Below, one piece after another: positions 31,639-40,796 of a DNA stretch of 42,881 bases. The position numbers and the translations under genes were made by a program. Each line of letters opens with the position of its first letter. The first letter of the stretch is position 1. The stretch is taken from contig CATVTM010000008.1 in NCBI GenBank assembly GCA_958346935.1, forward strand, positions 1-42,881, written 5' to 3'. Source of the DNA: an uncultured Collinsella sp. (GTDB lineage: Bacteria > Actinomycetota > Coriobacteriia > Coriobacteriales > Coriobacteriaceae). The notes below the pieces were generated by a model. It was not told the origin of the DNA. It was given only the letters and a program-made list of their open reading frames with translations, and did no database searches.

Positions 31639-32985
31639 ATGATCGATCGCTATACCCGCCCGGAGATGGGACATATTTTCTCCCTCGAGAACAAGTATGC
31701 CATTTGGCAGGAGATCGAGGTTCTGGCCTGCGAGGCCCAGGCGGAGCTCGGCAAGATCGGCATTTCTAAAGACGAAGCCCAGTGGATCCGCGACCATGCC
31801 AACTTTGAGAAGGCGAAGGTCGATGAGATCGAGGAGGTCACGCGCCACGACGTCATTGCCTTCCTGACCAACATGAAGGAATATATCGACGCCGATGTTC
31901 CCGAGGGCGAGCCCAAGCCTAGTCGCTGGGTTCACTACGGTATGACCAGCTCCGACCTGGGTGATACTGCTCTGTGCTATCAGCTTACTCAGGCGTGTGA
32001 CCTGATTATCGAGGACGTCAAGAAGCTCGGCGTGATCTGCAAGCGCCGCGCCTTCGAGGAGCGCAATACGCTCTGCGCCGGACGCACCCATGGCATCCAT
32101 GCTGAGCCGATGACCTTCGGCATGAAGTTTGGCTCTTGGGCCTGGGAGCTCAAGCGCGATCTGGATCGTCTTGAGGATGCCCGCAAGAACGTTGCCTTTG
32201 GTGCCATCTCGGGCGCTGTCGGCACGTACAGCTCCATCGAGCCGTTTGTCGAGGAATATGTCTGCGAGCACCTGGGCCTGGTTCACGACCCGCTGTCCAC
32301 GCAGGTTATCAGCCGCGACCATCACGCCTATCTCGCCGGCGTTCTCGCCACCACCGCAGCCACCTGCGAGCGCATCGCGACCGAGGTCCGCAATCTGCAG
32401 AAGACTGATACGCTCGAGGCCGAGGAGCCGTTCCGTAAGGGCCAAAAGGGCAGCTCCGCCATGCCGCACAAGCGCAACCCCATCACCATGGAGAAGGTCT
32501 GCGGCCTGTCGCGCGTCGTGAAGTCCAACGCCCAAGTTGCCTTCGACAACGTTGCCCTGTGGCACGAGCGTGACATTTCGCACTCCTCTGCCGAGCGCGT
32601 CGCCCAGGCCGACAGCTTTATCGCCCTTGACCACATGTTCCAGTGCCTCATCCGCGTCATCGATGGCCTGCAGCTGTACCCTGCCCGCATGATGGCCAAC
32701 CTCAACAAGACCCGCGGCCTTATCTTCTCTTCCAAGGTGCTGCTGGCTCTCGTCGACACGGGCATCACCCGCGAGGACGCCTACGCCATCGTTCAGGAGA
32801 ACGCTATGGCAACCTGGCATGAGGTGCAGGATTGTGTCTCCGGCCCCACCTTTAAGGAGCGCCTCGAGGCGGATCCGCGCTGCACCGTCAGCCAGGAGAA
32901 GCTCGACGAGATCTTCGATCCGTGGGACTTCCTCACTCGTATCGATACGGTCTTCGACCGTCTGGAGCAGCTGAACTTCGAGTAG
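31639..32985 (+). CDS. purB: Adenylosuccinate lyase
   Basis: PurB cleaves SAICAR to AICAR and adenylosuccinate to AMP, both releasing fumarate, in purine synthesis. The 448-residue product has the superfamily signature GSSAMPHKRNP and the catalytic-histidine segments CAGRTHGIHAEP and YGMTSSDLGDT. The ATG at 31639 follows AAAGGAG; a -10-like TACAAT lies at 31589-31594 with no clear -35. A strong terminator follows, so it appears monocistronic, apart from purC 7 kb downstream. Confidence 0.97.
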   Translation: MIDRYTRPEMGHIFSLENKYAIWQEIEVLACEAQAELGKIGISKDEAQWIRDHANFEKAKVDEIEEVTRHDVIAFLTNMKEYIDADVPEGEPKPSRWVHYGMTSSDLGDTALCYQLTQACDLIIEDVKKLGVICKRRAFEERNTLCAGRTHGIHAEPMTFGMKFGSWAWELKRDLDRLEDARKNVAFGAISGAVGTYSSIEPFVEEYVCEHLGLVHDPLSTQVISRDHHAYLAGVLATTAATCERIATEVRNLQKTDTLEAEEPFRKGQKGSSAMPHKRNPITMEKVCGLSRVVKSNAQVAFDNVALWHERDISHSSAERVAQADSFIALDHMFQCLIRVIDGLQLYPARMMANLNKTRGLIFSSKVLLALVDTGITREDAYAIVQENAMATWHEVQDCVSGPTFKERLEADPRCTVSQEKLDEIFDPWDFLTRIDTVFDRLEQLNFE

Positions 32986-33028
32986 GGTCGACCCAATTCG
33001 ACCGCTTGCGGATGCTTTCCAACCATTG

Positions 33029-33061
33029 GCGCCTTGCCCATCTTGGGCGAGGCGCTTTTTT
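33029..33061 (+). terminator. Terminator of purB
   Basis: A 12-bp stem with one G-T pair (33029-33040 with 33044-33055), 3-base loop and T run to 33061. Confidence 0.9.
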
Positions 33062-33089
33062 CGTTGCTGCGGCAGCCCCCGGTAATAAA

Positions 33090-33968
33090 ATGAACCTCTA
33101 CTGCTATTTCGATGAAAAGAGGCGCGTGCCCAGACGTATCAAACGAGTCGCCATCGCCTCGTTCGTGCTCATAGTGCTTGTTGCTGCCTGTACGGCCGTC
33201 CTGACGTATACCGATCGAAATAGCTCTTCCTCGCCGAATGCAGCTGACGAGGATCTCCCTGTGCTCAAAATTGGCGTTACGGATAACGACCCCTATGTGT
33301 ATGTCGATACCACGGGCGATTACGCCGGTATCGATATCGATATCGCCCGCGAGGCGTGTGAGCGTGCGGGGCTCAAGCCGCAGTTTGTCGATATTGACTG
33401 GAACGATCGCGACCGGCTGCTCAAAAATGGTGATATCGATTGCCTATGGTGCGATTATTCGCCCTGTTATCGCGAGGATAAGTATTACTGGACTGAGCCG
33501 TATCTAACCGTGACGGTCTCGGTTGTCGCCAAGAAAGCGAGTGGTATCAAGTCCTTGGCACATCTCGATGGAAGTAGGACCATTGCGGTGATTGCGGGCT
33601 CGGTGAGTGAACGTCGATTGCTTGCGGGGGATCTGGGGATCTCGTCGGACGTTCAAATCAAATCATATGGCTCTGCCGAACTCTGCAAAGCCGCTCTGGC
33701 CAAAGGGTATGTTGACTGTTGGATGGCGGACGTTCAATCGTTTGACCAACTCATCGCCCAGTATCCCGGCCTTTACCGTGTGTTTGCTGACAACGTTATG
33801 ACGGTTGACCTGGGCGTCGCGTTTGAGAACGGCTATGAAGGACCGGTCGTAAAGGATCTCAATACCGCGCTGTTCGACATGGACCGAGATGGCACGATTG
33901 ACCGTATTGTGGGCAATTACAAGGCGGGAGCGACGACGAGTGAGCAAGGGGCGATCCATGACAAATGA
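33090..33968 (+). CDS. Membrane-anchored solute-binding protein (SBP_bac_3 type)
   Basis: The 292-residue product has a basic start, a membrane helix (about 16-38, with a Cys but no good lipobox) and an amino-acid-type periplasmic binding domain (about 52-285): LPVLKIGVTDNDPYVY, YAGIDIDIAREACERAGL and DRIVGNYK. No transporter genes adjoin it. Instead its stop lies inside the start of a diguanylate cyclase gene (11-base overlap), so it probably passes a ligand signal to that enzyme. The ATG at 33090 has no clear ribosome binding site; GTG at 33127 behind AAAGAGG is an alternative that removes only the basic leader. Function is inferred. Confidence 0.8.
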   Translation: MNLYCYFDEKRRVPRRIKRVAIASFVLIVLVAACTAVLTYTDRNSSSSPNAADEDLPVLKIGVTDNDPYVYVDTTGDYAGIDIDIAREACERAGLKPQFVDIDWNDRDRLLKNGDIDCLWCDYSPCYREDKYYWTEPYLTVTVSVVAKKASGIKSLAHLDGSRTIAVIAGSVSERRLLAGDLGISSDVQIKSYGSAELCKAALAKGYVDCWMADVQSFDQLIAQYPGLYRVFADNVMTVDLGVAFENGYEGPVVKDLNTALFDMDRDGTIDRIVGNYKAGATTSEQGAIHDK

Positions 33969-35757
33969 TGAGCGCTTCTTGCACAAAAAGAACCTGGTTG
34001 TCATAGTCGTCAGCGTTGTTACCAGCATTGTTTTGCTGAATCTGCTGTTTACGGTTGGCACGCATCGCTGCCTCGATAAAACGCTTGGATTCGGTCAAGA
34101 GACCATGGTGTTTTTGGAAAATGCCTGCGAAAAATATGACCGCTACGAACAGGGAAGAAAAACCGAGGCGACGTACGATTTGGATGCCGCGGTCGAATCG
34201 TTTGCGACGTTCTTGCCCCCTGATCGCGTTGAGGTTAACGACGATCTTATCGAGCAATATGTCCATGCCGAGAACCTTTCGGGGCTATTGGTCATGGATT
34301 CCGGCGGTCATATGACCGCCCACTACGACATCGATGGCCGCGATCCGCTCATGCTATGGCGAGAAGAACTGGCTTGCTCGTCGGTCGCATCGATGTATCA
34401 AGGTTCCAAAGTGTCCTACTCAACTGTCGTTGAACGCCGCGATGTCGTTTTTGCCGTCTGTGCTGCCCCGTATGGCGACGGCGTTGCCCTGGCATACCGC
34501 TCATTCGTCCCCGATACGGCGGATGACTATTCGTATGCCATAGCCGACGTGCTTGCAAACAACACCTTCCACCAGGGCCCCACGGTGCTTGTTATGGAGG
34601 ATGCGGAGATCGTCTCCTCTAATGATCCCGATGTCGACGTGTCGCTCGCTCGGCTCCTTGCCGGATCTGGAATCGAGTGGAAAGATGAAGGCCTGACGCG
34701 TATCGAGTATCGCGGAAGCAAATGGTACGCCGTGCGTGCGGCATACAAGGACTATCGCCTGTTTGCGCTGTATCCCAAAGCGGAGGTCATGTCCGGCAGA
34801 GTTTCGTTTGTCGCCGCCGGTGTGTTGGTTTGTCTGGCGTTTTGGGTCGTGGTGCTGTTGGCGCGAAATATCGTTGACCATCGCAATTTGGCCGAAAAGG
34901 ATAAGCAGCTGGGCATTATCAATGCCATAAGCGCCATCTATGACTCGACCTTCCTTTTGCATCTCGACACCCTCAAGATCGAGGGAATCAACATGTCGCC
35001 GGCGATAGCGAAAATATTTGCCGAGCACAGCGAGGCATATGACTTTATGGACACGGTCTGCCGAGATATCGTGAGCCCCGAAAGCCGCGAGGCGGTTATG
35101 GCGCTTGTAGATATAAGTACGCTTCGGGACCGTATAGAGGGCATGCCGTACTTGGCCGCCGAGGTGCGAGATTGTCGGGGTACTTGGTATTCGCTGCAGG
35201 TTGTCCCCCAGCATCGCGATGAACAAGGCCGGCTGGAATCGGTCGTCGTCGCGACGCACAACATATCGATGGTCAAGCATGCCGAGGAGCTGTCCTACCA
35301 AGATAAACTGACAGGGCTTCGCAACCGCAACTATCTTGAGTCGCGCGGAGATAGCCTGGTGAACGAGGGCTTGCCAGTGAGTGTGATTATGTTGGACTGC
35401 AATTATCTCAAGCGGACCAACGACGTCCGTGGCCATGAGATGGGAGACGAGCTGCTGCGACGGACCGCGTCCGTGTTGCGGCGGGTGGCTGGTGAGGATT
35501 GCCTGCCGATGCGTCTCGGCGGCGACGAGTTTTTACTGGTTTGCCCCCATACTGACGGCGAGTCTGCGCACGGGCTGGAACAAGATATTCGTCTCGGCCT
35601 TGCTGCGGTGAGCGATGAGGCCCTAACGGTCAGCGCGTCGATTGGCGTGGCGACCGTCGAGACGGCTGGAAATACGCTGGCCGATGTATATCGCGTTGCT
35701 GACCACAATATGTATCGTGAGAAGCGCATGATCCACGCGCAGGGCACGGACTGCTAA
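33958..35757 (+). CDS. Membrane diguanylate cyclase (extracellular sensor plus GGDEF)
   Basis: The 599-residue protein has a membrane helix (about 13-32), an extracellular sensor region (about 33-280) that looks Cache-like, a second helix (about 282-303), a PAS-like region (about 320-435) ending in VVVATHNISMVKHAEEL, and a GGDEF domain (about 440-599) with intact GGDEF (521-525) and DKLTGLRNRNYLE. It should make cyclic di-GMP from two GTP. The inhibitory RxxD site is absent at its usual place, so product inhibition is unlikely. ATG 33958 follows AAGGGG and overlaps the solute-binding gene, which suggests the two work together. Confidence 0.9.
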   Translation: MTNDERFLHKKNLVVIVVSVVTSIVLLNLLFTVGTHRCLDKTLGFGQETMVFLENACEKYDRYEQGRKTEATYDLDAAVESFATFLPPDRVEVNDDLIEQYVHAENLSGLLVMDSGGHMTAHYDIDGRDPLMLWREELACSSVASMYQGSKVSYSTVVERRDVVFAVCAAPYGDGVALAYRSFVPDTADDYSYAIADVLANNTFHQGPTVLVMEDAEIVSSNDPDVDVSLARLLAGSGIEWKDEGLTRIEYRGSKWYAVRAAYKDYRLFALYPKAEVMSGRVSFVAAGVLVCLAFWVVVLLARNIVDHRNLAEKDKQLGIINAISAIYDSTFLLHLDTLKIEGINMSPAIAKIFAEHSEAYDFMDTVCRDIVSPESREAVMALVDISTLRDRIEGMPYLAAEVRDCRGTWYSLQVVPQHRDEQGRLESVVVATHNISMVKHAEELSYQDKLTGLRNRNYLESRGDSLVNEGLPVSVIMLDCNYLKRTNDVRGHEMGDELLRRTASVLRRVAGEDCLPMRLGGDEFLLVCPHTDGESAHGLEQDIRLGLAAVSDEALTVSASIGVATVETAGNTLADVYRVADHNMYREKRMIHAQGTDC

Positions 35758-35804
35758 TCTTGTCCCCGCTCATCCGTGCATCGTAGGATGTTGAATCGGT
35801 GCTT

Positions 35805-35819
35805 GCGACAATATGTCGC
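35805..35819. promoter_or_regulatory. Dyad upstream of the TSCPD gene
   Basis: GCGACA-ATA-TGTCGC is a perfect 6+6 dyad. It lies about 10 bases before a -10-like GATAAT (35830-35835) and may be an operator for the TSCPD-lipoprotein pair. No matching regulator is identified. Confidence 0.4.
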
Positions 35820-35870
35820 TCCGGGCGGGGATAATAGACTCCTGAAATTTCTTTCCGAGAGGGGATCGCA

Positions 35871-36134
35871 ATGATTAGTTTTGACTACAAGCCGCAGGGC
35901 GTGTGTGCTCGTAATATTCACCTCAATCTTTCTGACGACGGCAGCAAGGTGCTGGGCGTCGAGTTTACCGGCGGGTGCGACGGCAACCTCAAGGCTATCT
36001 CCAAACTGGTCGAGGGTGCTCCTTCCGATCGCGTGATTGAGGTTCTCGCCGGCAACACGTGCGGCATGAAGAAGACTTCCTGCGCCGATCAGCTTACGCG
36101 CGCCATCGAGGCCGCCCGCGCCGAGATCGCCTAA
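35871..36134 (+). CDS. TSCPD domain protein (TIGR03905-like)
   Basis: The 87-residue product carries the small cysteine-rich TSCPD domain: FTGGCDGNLKAI near 27-38 and NTCGMKKTSCADQL near 62-75. The same domain sits at the C-terminus of some ribonucleotide reductases, where it is thought to bind metal; stand-alone versions are of unknown function. The ATG follows GAGAGGGG. The stop overlaps the start of the next gene by one base (TAATG). Confidence 0.85.
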   Translation: MISFDYKPQGVCARNIHLNLSDDGSKVLGVEFTGGCDGNLKAISKLVEGAPSDRVIEVLAGNTCGMKKTSCADQLTRAIEAARAEIA

Positions 36135-37345
36135 TGGGCATTACCGACTACATTAAGAACGGAATATCGCGTCGCGGTTTCGTGCTTGGTGGGACTGCCG
36201 CCGGCGCTGCCACGCTGCTCGCTGGATGCTCGAAAAAAACGGGCACCAGCGATGATGCCGCCGGCGAGCCTCAGGTCATCAAGGACGATTCCAAGATCGT
36301 CTCGATTACAGATGAATACGAGGCCGTCGACATTGACCTTGAGCCCGCAGCCTCGTGGACGCTGCCGCTGGGCACGCTGCTGTATTACTGCGATGGCGAC
36401 TACGCTGCCGCGATGATGGCGCCTGCTTCTGCCCTGCATGCCAATACGCTCGGCGTGCTCAACCTGGGCGATGGCTCGCTCACCACGCTTATCGAGGATC
36501 CCATTGAGGGGACCGGGTACGCGTTTTACGATGTCCGTGCCGGCGATGGCGTGTTTACGTGGGTTGAGATGAACTTTGCCAATTCATCGTGGAAGCTCTA
36601 CGCTCAAAATCTGTCAGGAGCTTCGCTTGCCGGTGATGTGGTTGAACTCGACCGGGGCGGCAAGGACTACGATCCGCCGTTGTTCACGGCGTTCGGGTCA
36701 TCGGTCGTCTGGTATAAGATGCCTTCGTCGAGTGGCAATAAAACGAGCAGCGATTCGTTCTGCTATCGCCGCTCGGTCGATGAGTCCAAGGCCGAGACAA
36801 TTTGGAAATCGACGGGTCGCTTTGCATCTGCCCCGCGCGTGAGTGACGGCATCTTGACCATCTCTCCGCGCGTCCACAACGACGAGGGCGTCTACTACGG
36901 TATGACGGCAATCGATCTGACCGACGGCAACAACACCAAGCGTGCCCAGCTGGTCCTCCCCTCGTCGGTCTCGCCTTTCGAGGCCGTGTATATGGGCGAT
37001 ACCTTTGTGTTTTCCATCGAGGCGACCTATAGCGGCGTGGGCAGCCTGGGCAATATGGGCACGTATATCGGCAACGAGGGCGGGCCGTACCTTTTCCTGT
37101 CGCGCGAGCCGCTTGCGTGTGCTGCCGGCAAGAAAAATAAATACCTCGTTAAGGTCCAGGCATCGCATTTCCTAATCGATACCTCTGCCAAAACCTACGG
37201 CTCGCTGTTGTCGCCCGATCGTGCTTTGGAATATGGCGATTATCCTGCTACGGCGGGAAAATCGGACTCATTCCTTACCTATGCGACGGTGCGAAACAGC
37301 CAGGGTATACCCGAGACGGTTACCGCACGTCTATTCTCTCTTTGA
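36134..37345 (+). CDS. Tat-exported lipoprotein, probably beta-propeller-like
   Basis: The 403-residue product begins with a Tat-type signal, SRRGFVLGG (about 13-21), ending in a lipobox LLAGC (about 33-37), so it should be exported folded and lipid-anchored. The mature part lacks other membrane helices and has repeated strands such as YYCDGDYAAAMM, GVFTWVEMNF, SSVVWYKM and TFVFSIEATYS, which suggest a beta-propeller. No catalytic motif recognised. Its ATG overlaps the TSCPD stop, so it is translated with that cytoplasmic protein. A Tat signal hints at a cofactor, but none is evident. Confidence 0.72.
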   Translation: MGITDYIKNGISRRGFVLGGTAAGAATLLAGCSKKTGTSDDAAGEPQVIKDDSKIVSITDEYEAVDIDLEPAASWTLPLGTLLYYCDGDYAAAMMAPASALHANTLGVLNLGDGSLTTLIEDPIEGTGYAFYDVRAGDGVFTWVEMNFANSSWKLYAQNLSGASLAGDVVELDRGGKDYDPPLFTAFGSSVVWYKMPSSSGNKTSSDSFCYRRSVDESKAETIWKSTGRFASAPRVSDGILTISPRVHNDEGVYYGMTAIDLTDGNNTKRAQLVLPSSVSPFEAVYMGDTFVFSIEATYSGVGSLGNMGTYIGNEGGPYLFLSREPLACAAGKKNKYLVKVQASHFLIDTSAKTYGSLLSPDRALEYGDYPATAGKSDSFLTYATVRNSQGIPETVTARLFSL

Positions 37346-37498
37346 CCTTAGAGGGGTTAAAAAGGCGTCAACAGGGGAATAAGCGCGTTGTAATTGTGAG
37401 TACCGCCCGCCGAGCTGCCGTGCCATAGCGGCGCTCGGTGGGCTCAGGTGCGTTAAAATGGGCTTGTTCTTAGCTAATTGAGACAGGGGGGCCGTGTT

Positions 37499-38221
37499 AT
37501 GGCTTCAGATGCAAAAAAGATTCTGTTGGTCGAGGATGAGAAGGCAATCCGTGACGCTGTCGCTGCCTATCTCGAGCGCGAGGGCTACTGGGTTGTGGGC
37601 GTCGGTGACGGTCAGTCCGCGATCGAGGAGTTCGAGAAGCATCAGTTCGACCTGGTTGTGCTCGACCTTATGCTCCCCAAGATTCCCGGCGAGCGCGTTT
37701 GCCGCACCATTCGCGATACCTCGGATGTCCCCATTATCATGCTGACGGCCAAGGGCGAGATCGAGGACCGTATTATCGGTCTCGAGCTCGGTGCCGACGA
37801 TTATCTGATCAAACCGTTCTCGCCGCGCGAGCTTGTCGCCCGCGTCCGCGCTCTGTTCCGTCGTGCCCATCAGGCCGATGAGCCCGCCGTCGAGGTGCTC
37901 GACTTCGGTGATCTGGTCATCGACATCTCCGGCCACAAGATTCTGGTCGAGGGCAAGGAAGTCGATCTGACGGCTTCTGAGTTCAAGCTGCTCACCACGC
38001 TTGCCCGTCACCCCGGTCGCGTCTATAACCGCATGGAGCTGGTCGAGAAGGTGCTCGGGTACGACTTTGAGGGTTACGAGCGTACCATCGACAGCCACGT
38101 GAAGAACCTTCGCGCCAAGCTGGGCGACGACCCCAAGAAGCCCAAGTGGCTCTACACCGTCCACGGTGTCGGCTATCGCTTCGAGGCTCCGACCAAGACC
38201 GATAAGTCGGACGAGAAATAA
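37499..38221 (+). CDS. OmpR/PhoB-family response regulator
   Basis: The 240-residue product has a receiver domain (about 6-118) with acidic Glu12/Asp13, phosphoacceptor Asp56 in LVVLDLMLP and Lys106 region PFSPREL, and a C-terminal winged helix (about 135-232) ending VHGVGYRFE. It should bind direct repeats as a phosphorylated dimer. The ATG at 37499 follows GGGGGG. The sensor kinase gene starts 12 bases downstream. The signal is unknown; in Gram-positives such pairs often govern envelope or phosphate responses. Confidence 0.93.
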   Translation: MASDAKKILLVEDEKAIRDAVAAYLEREGYWVVGVGDGQSAIEEFEKHQFDLVVLDLMLPKIPGERVCRTIRDTSDVPIIMLTAKGEIEDRIIGLELGADDYLIKPFSPRELVARVRALFRRAHQADEPAVEVLDFGDLVIDISGHKILVEGKEVDLTASEFKLLTTLARHPGRVYNRMELVEKVLGYDFEGYERTIDSHVKNLRAKLGDDPKKPKWLYTVHGVGYRFEAPTKTDKSDEK

Positions 38222-38233
38222 AGGAAATCACAT

Positions 38234-39799
38234 ATGACACCTGCGCGCTTTGAAATCGGGCAAAAGCATAAGCAGGAGAACGAGGCGGGTTCCAAGGCTA
38301 GTTGGAACACGCCTCGTTCCGATTCACGGCCAACGATGAGCTATCCCTCGCGCATGGCCCTGGCTTTTGCCCTGACATCGCTCATGACGGTATTGGTGCT
38401 GGTGGGCGTAGTCTCCGTTGTATGGGGCACGGTTTTTACGGATTACACGCGCTCCAATATTGTCGAAATCGCCAATTCCGCTGCCGAAAAGTTGGCAACG
38501 TCATATGAGGAAAACGGTTCTTGGACCGCGGGGGAGCTGCGTACGGTCGCGACATCGAGCTTGGTGTCCGACGATCTGGGTATGCAGGTCGTCAATAAAA
38601 AGGGCGTCATCGTCTACGACGACTCGTGGCCCTCGGCAAGCGCTACTGCCGATGTACGCGAAAATCAGGTGACAACCGACGGTACGAGCGGAAAGAAGGC
38701 GTCGCACAGCCCAGTCTCGTCTGCCCCCACCGATTCCAATAGCGTTGCCAACGTTGAGATCGTGACATCCTCCGGCGAGCACGTGGGTCAGGTCAAATTG
38801 TGGGCGATTGGCTCCGATGCCCTGCTCACCAGGGCAGACTCAGCATTCAGAGAGAAGACCTTTAACGCCATGGCCCTTGCCGCGGTTGTGGCCGTCTGCA
38901 TCTCGGTCGTTATCGGAGCGCTCATGTCGCGCATGCTCACCAAGCCGATTCATCGCATTACCAGCACGGCCAAGCAAATACGCGACGGCGATCTGTCCGC
39001 TCGAACGGGTTTGCGCGGCGACGATGAGATCGATCAGCTGGGTGAGACCTTCGACGAGATGGCCACGTCGCTCGAGAAGGATATGAAACACGAGAAGCGC
39101 CTGACCTCTGATGTTGCCCACGAGCTGCGCACGCCGCTCATGGCCATGCTTGCAACGGTCGAGGCCATGCAAGACGGTGTGTATCCCACCGATGACGAAC
39201 ACCTGGAGACGGTCGCTTCCGAGACGCGTCGCCTGGCTCGTCTGGTGCAGCAGATGCTCGACCTATCGCGTATGGAAAACAGCACGGCTCCGCTCAATCT
39301 AGAACCGGTGGACATGGTTCCGTTCGTGCGATCGATTGTGAACGGCCAGGAGCGTCTGTTTGCCGACCGTGACCTTCGTCTTCGCTTTGCAGATGAAACC
39401 CAGGGGCACGACGATGTCGTCGAAGCCGATCCCGACATGATCACGCAATGCGTCATCAACCTCATGAGCAACGCCATGCGCTACACCCCCGAGGGCGGTT
39501 GGGTTGTGGTGTCGGTGCTCAGTGACCGCAAACATGTCAGCATTGCCGTTTCTGATACCGGCATCGGTATTGCCAAGGACGATCTGTCGCGCATTTTCGG
39601 GCGGTTTTGGCGCGCCGATGCCAGCCGCGCCCGCGAAGCTGGCGGCCTGGGCGTCGGCCTCGCCGTGACCAAGCAGATCGTCGAGCGTCACCATGGCTAC
39701 ATATCCGTGGAGTCGGAGCTTGGAAAGGGTACGACTTTTACAATTCATCTGCCCCGCGAGCACACGGCGGACGCGGCATCTACTACAATGGAGCACTAG
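38234..39799 (+). CDS. Sensor histidine kinase
   Basis: The 521-residue product has an unusual polar N-terminal stretch (1-35), a membrane helix (about 41-66), an extracellular domain (about 67-205), a second helix (about 213-234), a HAMP linker (about 235-285), the phosphoacceptor His296 in VAHELRTPL, and an ATPase domain with NLMSNAMRYTP, DTGIGI and GGLGVGLAVTK. It is the partner of the response regulator 12 bases upstream. The ATG at 38234 has AAAGGA upstream; ATG 38336 has none, so the polar stretch is probably translated. A large hairpin occupies codons 16-29. Confidence 0.94.
   Translation: MTPARFEIGQKHKQENEAGSKASWNTPRSDSRPTMSYPSRMALAFALTSLMTVLVLVGVVSVVWGTVFTDYTRSNIVEIANSAAEKLATSYEENGSWTAGELRTVATSSLVSDDLGMQVVNKKGVIVYDDSWPSASATADVRENQVTTDGTSGKKASHSPVSSAPTDSNSVANVEIVTSSGEHVGQVKLWAIGSDALLTRADSAFREKTFNAMALAAVVAVCISVVIGALMSRMLTKPIHRITSTAKQIRDGDLSARTGLRGDDEIDQLGETFDEMATSLEKDMKHEKRLTSDVAHELRTPLMAMLATVEAMQDGVYPTDDEHLETVASETRRLARLVQQMLDLSRMENSTAPLNLEPVDMVPFVRSIVNGQERLFADRDLRLRFADETQGHDDVVEADPDMITQCVINLMSNAMRYTPEGGWVVVSVLSDRKHVSIAVSDTGIGIAKDDLSRIFGRFWRADASRAREAGGLGVGLAVTKQIVERHHGYISVESELGKGTTFTIHLPREHTADAASTTMEH
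38278..38319 (+). other. Long inverted repeat in the kinase's first codons
   Basis: 38278-38295 pairs with 38302-38319 at 17 of 18 positions around a 6-base loop. No T run follows. It could slow ribosomes or attenuate kinase expression relative to the regulator. Confidence 0.75.
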
Positions 39800-39857
39800 C
39801 TTTTCGCTATTCGGTGAAGGAGGGGCCGCGTCCCTGCCGCTCCGAGTTTGCGAAAAC

Positions 39858-39877
39858 ATGCGGGAAAGAACCCGCAT
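39858..39877 (+). other. Leader hairpin before purC
   Basis: ATGCGGG-aaagaa-CCCGCAT followed by TTTC (the last T of the stem begins the run). A weak terminator of the kinase operon or an attenuator for purC; 31 bases before the purC start. Confidence 0.45.
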
Positions 39878-39908
39878 TTCTGTCGTATTTAGGTAAGGAG
39901 TGACTCAC

Positions 39909-40796
39909 GTGACAACGATGGAGCGTCGTCCGGATTCCCGTGGCAAGGTTCGTGATATTTACGATGCCGGTGAAAACCTGCTGATGGTCGCCACCGACCG
40001 CATTTCTGCGTTCGACTTCATTCTTCCCGACGAGATTCCGTTTAAGGGAGAGGTGCTCAATCGCATCTCGGCATTCTGGTTCGATAAGTTTGCCGACATC
40101 GTTCCCAACCATCTCGTTTCCATCGACCCGGCGGATTTCCCCGAGGAGTTTGCTGAGTATCGTGACTACCTCGCTGGCCGCGCCATGCTGGTTAAGAAGG
40201 CCCAGACGATTCCTATCGAGTGCATCGTCCGCGGCTATCTGACCGGTTCGGGCAAGAAGACCTACGACGAGAACGGCACCGTCTGCGGCATCCAGCTGCC
40301 TGAGGGCCTGACCGAGGCTTCCAAGCTTCCCGAGCCGTTGTTCACGCCGTCCACGAAGGCCGAGATCGGTGACCACGACGAGAACATCTCGTTCGAGCGT
40401 TGCTGCGAGATCGTGGGCGAGGACATCGCCACGCAGATTCGTGACCTTTCCCTCAAGATCTACAAGGCCGCTGCCGAGTACGCCGCGACCCGTGGCATCA
40501 TCATTGCCGACACCAAGTTCGAGTTTGGTGTCATCGATGGCAAGGTCACGCTGATCGACGAGTGCCTCACGCCCGACTCCAGCCGTTTCTGGCCTGCTGC
40601 CAGCTACGAGGAGGGCAAGATCCAGCCTAGCTACGACAAGCAATTCGTCCGCAATTGGCTCAAGGCCAACTGGGATATGACGGGGGAGACCCCGCACCTG
40701 CCCGCCGAGGTCATCGATGGCACGTCCGAGCGCTATCGCGAGGCCTTCCAGATCATCACGGGCTCCCAGTTCACAAGCATGAAGGAGAACGCATAA
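39909..40796 (+). CDS. purC: SAICAR synthase
   Basis: PurC joins CAIR and aspartate with ATP to make SAICAR, the step before PurB in purine synthesis. The 295-residue product has GKVRDIYD, IECIVRGYLTGSG and the signature LIDECLTPDSSRFW. The start chosen is GTG at 39909, eight bases after AAGGAG; a GTG at 39900 is in frame but overlaps that site. A leader hairpin precedes it. The next gene begins directly after the stop. Confidence 0.96.
   Translation: MTTMERRPDSRGKVRDIYDAGENLLMVATDRISAFDFILPDEIPFKGEVLNRISAFWFDKFADIVPNHLVSIDPADFPEEFAEYRDYLAGRAMLVKKAQTIPIECIVRGYLTGSGKKTYDENGTVCGIQLPEGLTEASKLPEPLFTPSTKAEIGDHDENISFERCCEIVGEDIATQIRDLSLKIYKAAAEYAATRGIIIADTKFEFGVIDGKVTLIDECLTPDSSRFWPAASYEEGKIQPSYDKQFVRNWLKANWDMTGETPHLPAEVIDGTSERYREAFQIITGSQFTSMKENA

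Noticed and set aside
37407..37443. Imperfect GC-rich hairpin between the lipoprotein and the response regulator
   Set aside because: The stem is bulged and lacks a T run, so I could not support a terminator or riboswitch call.
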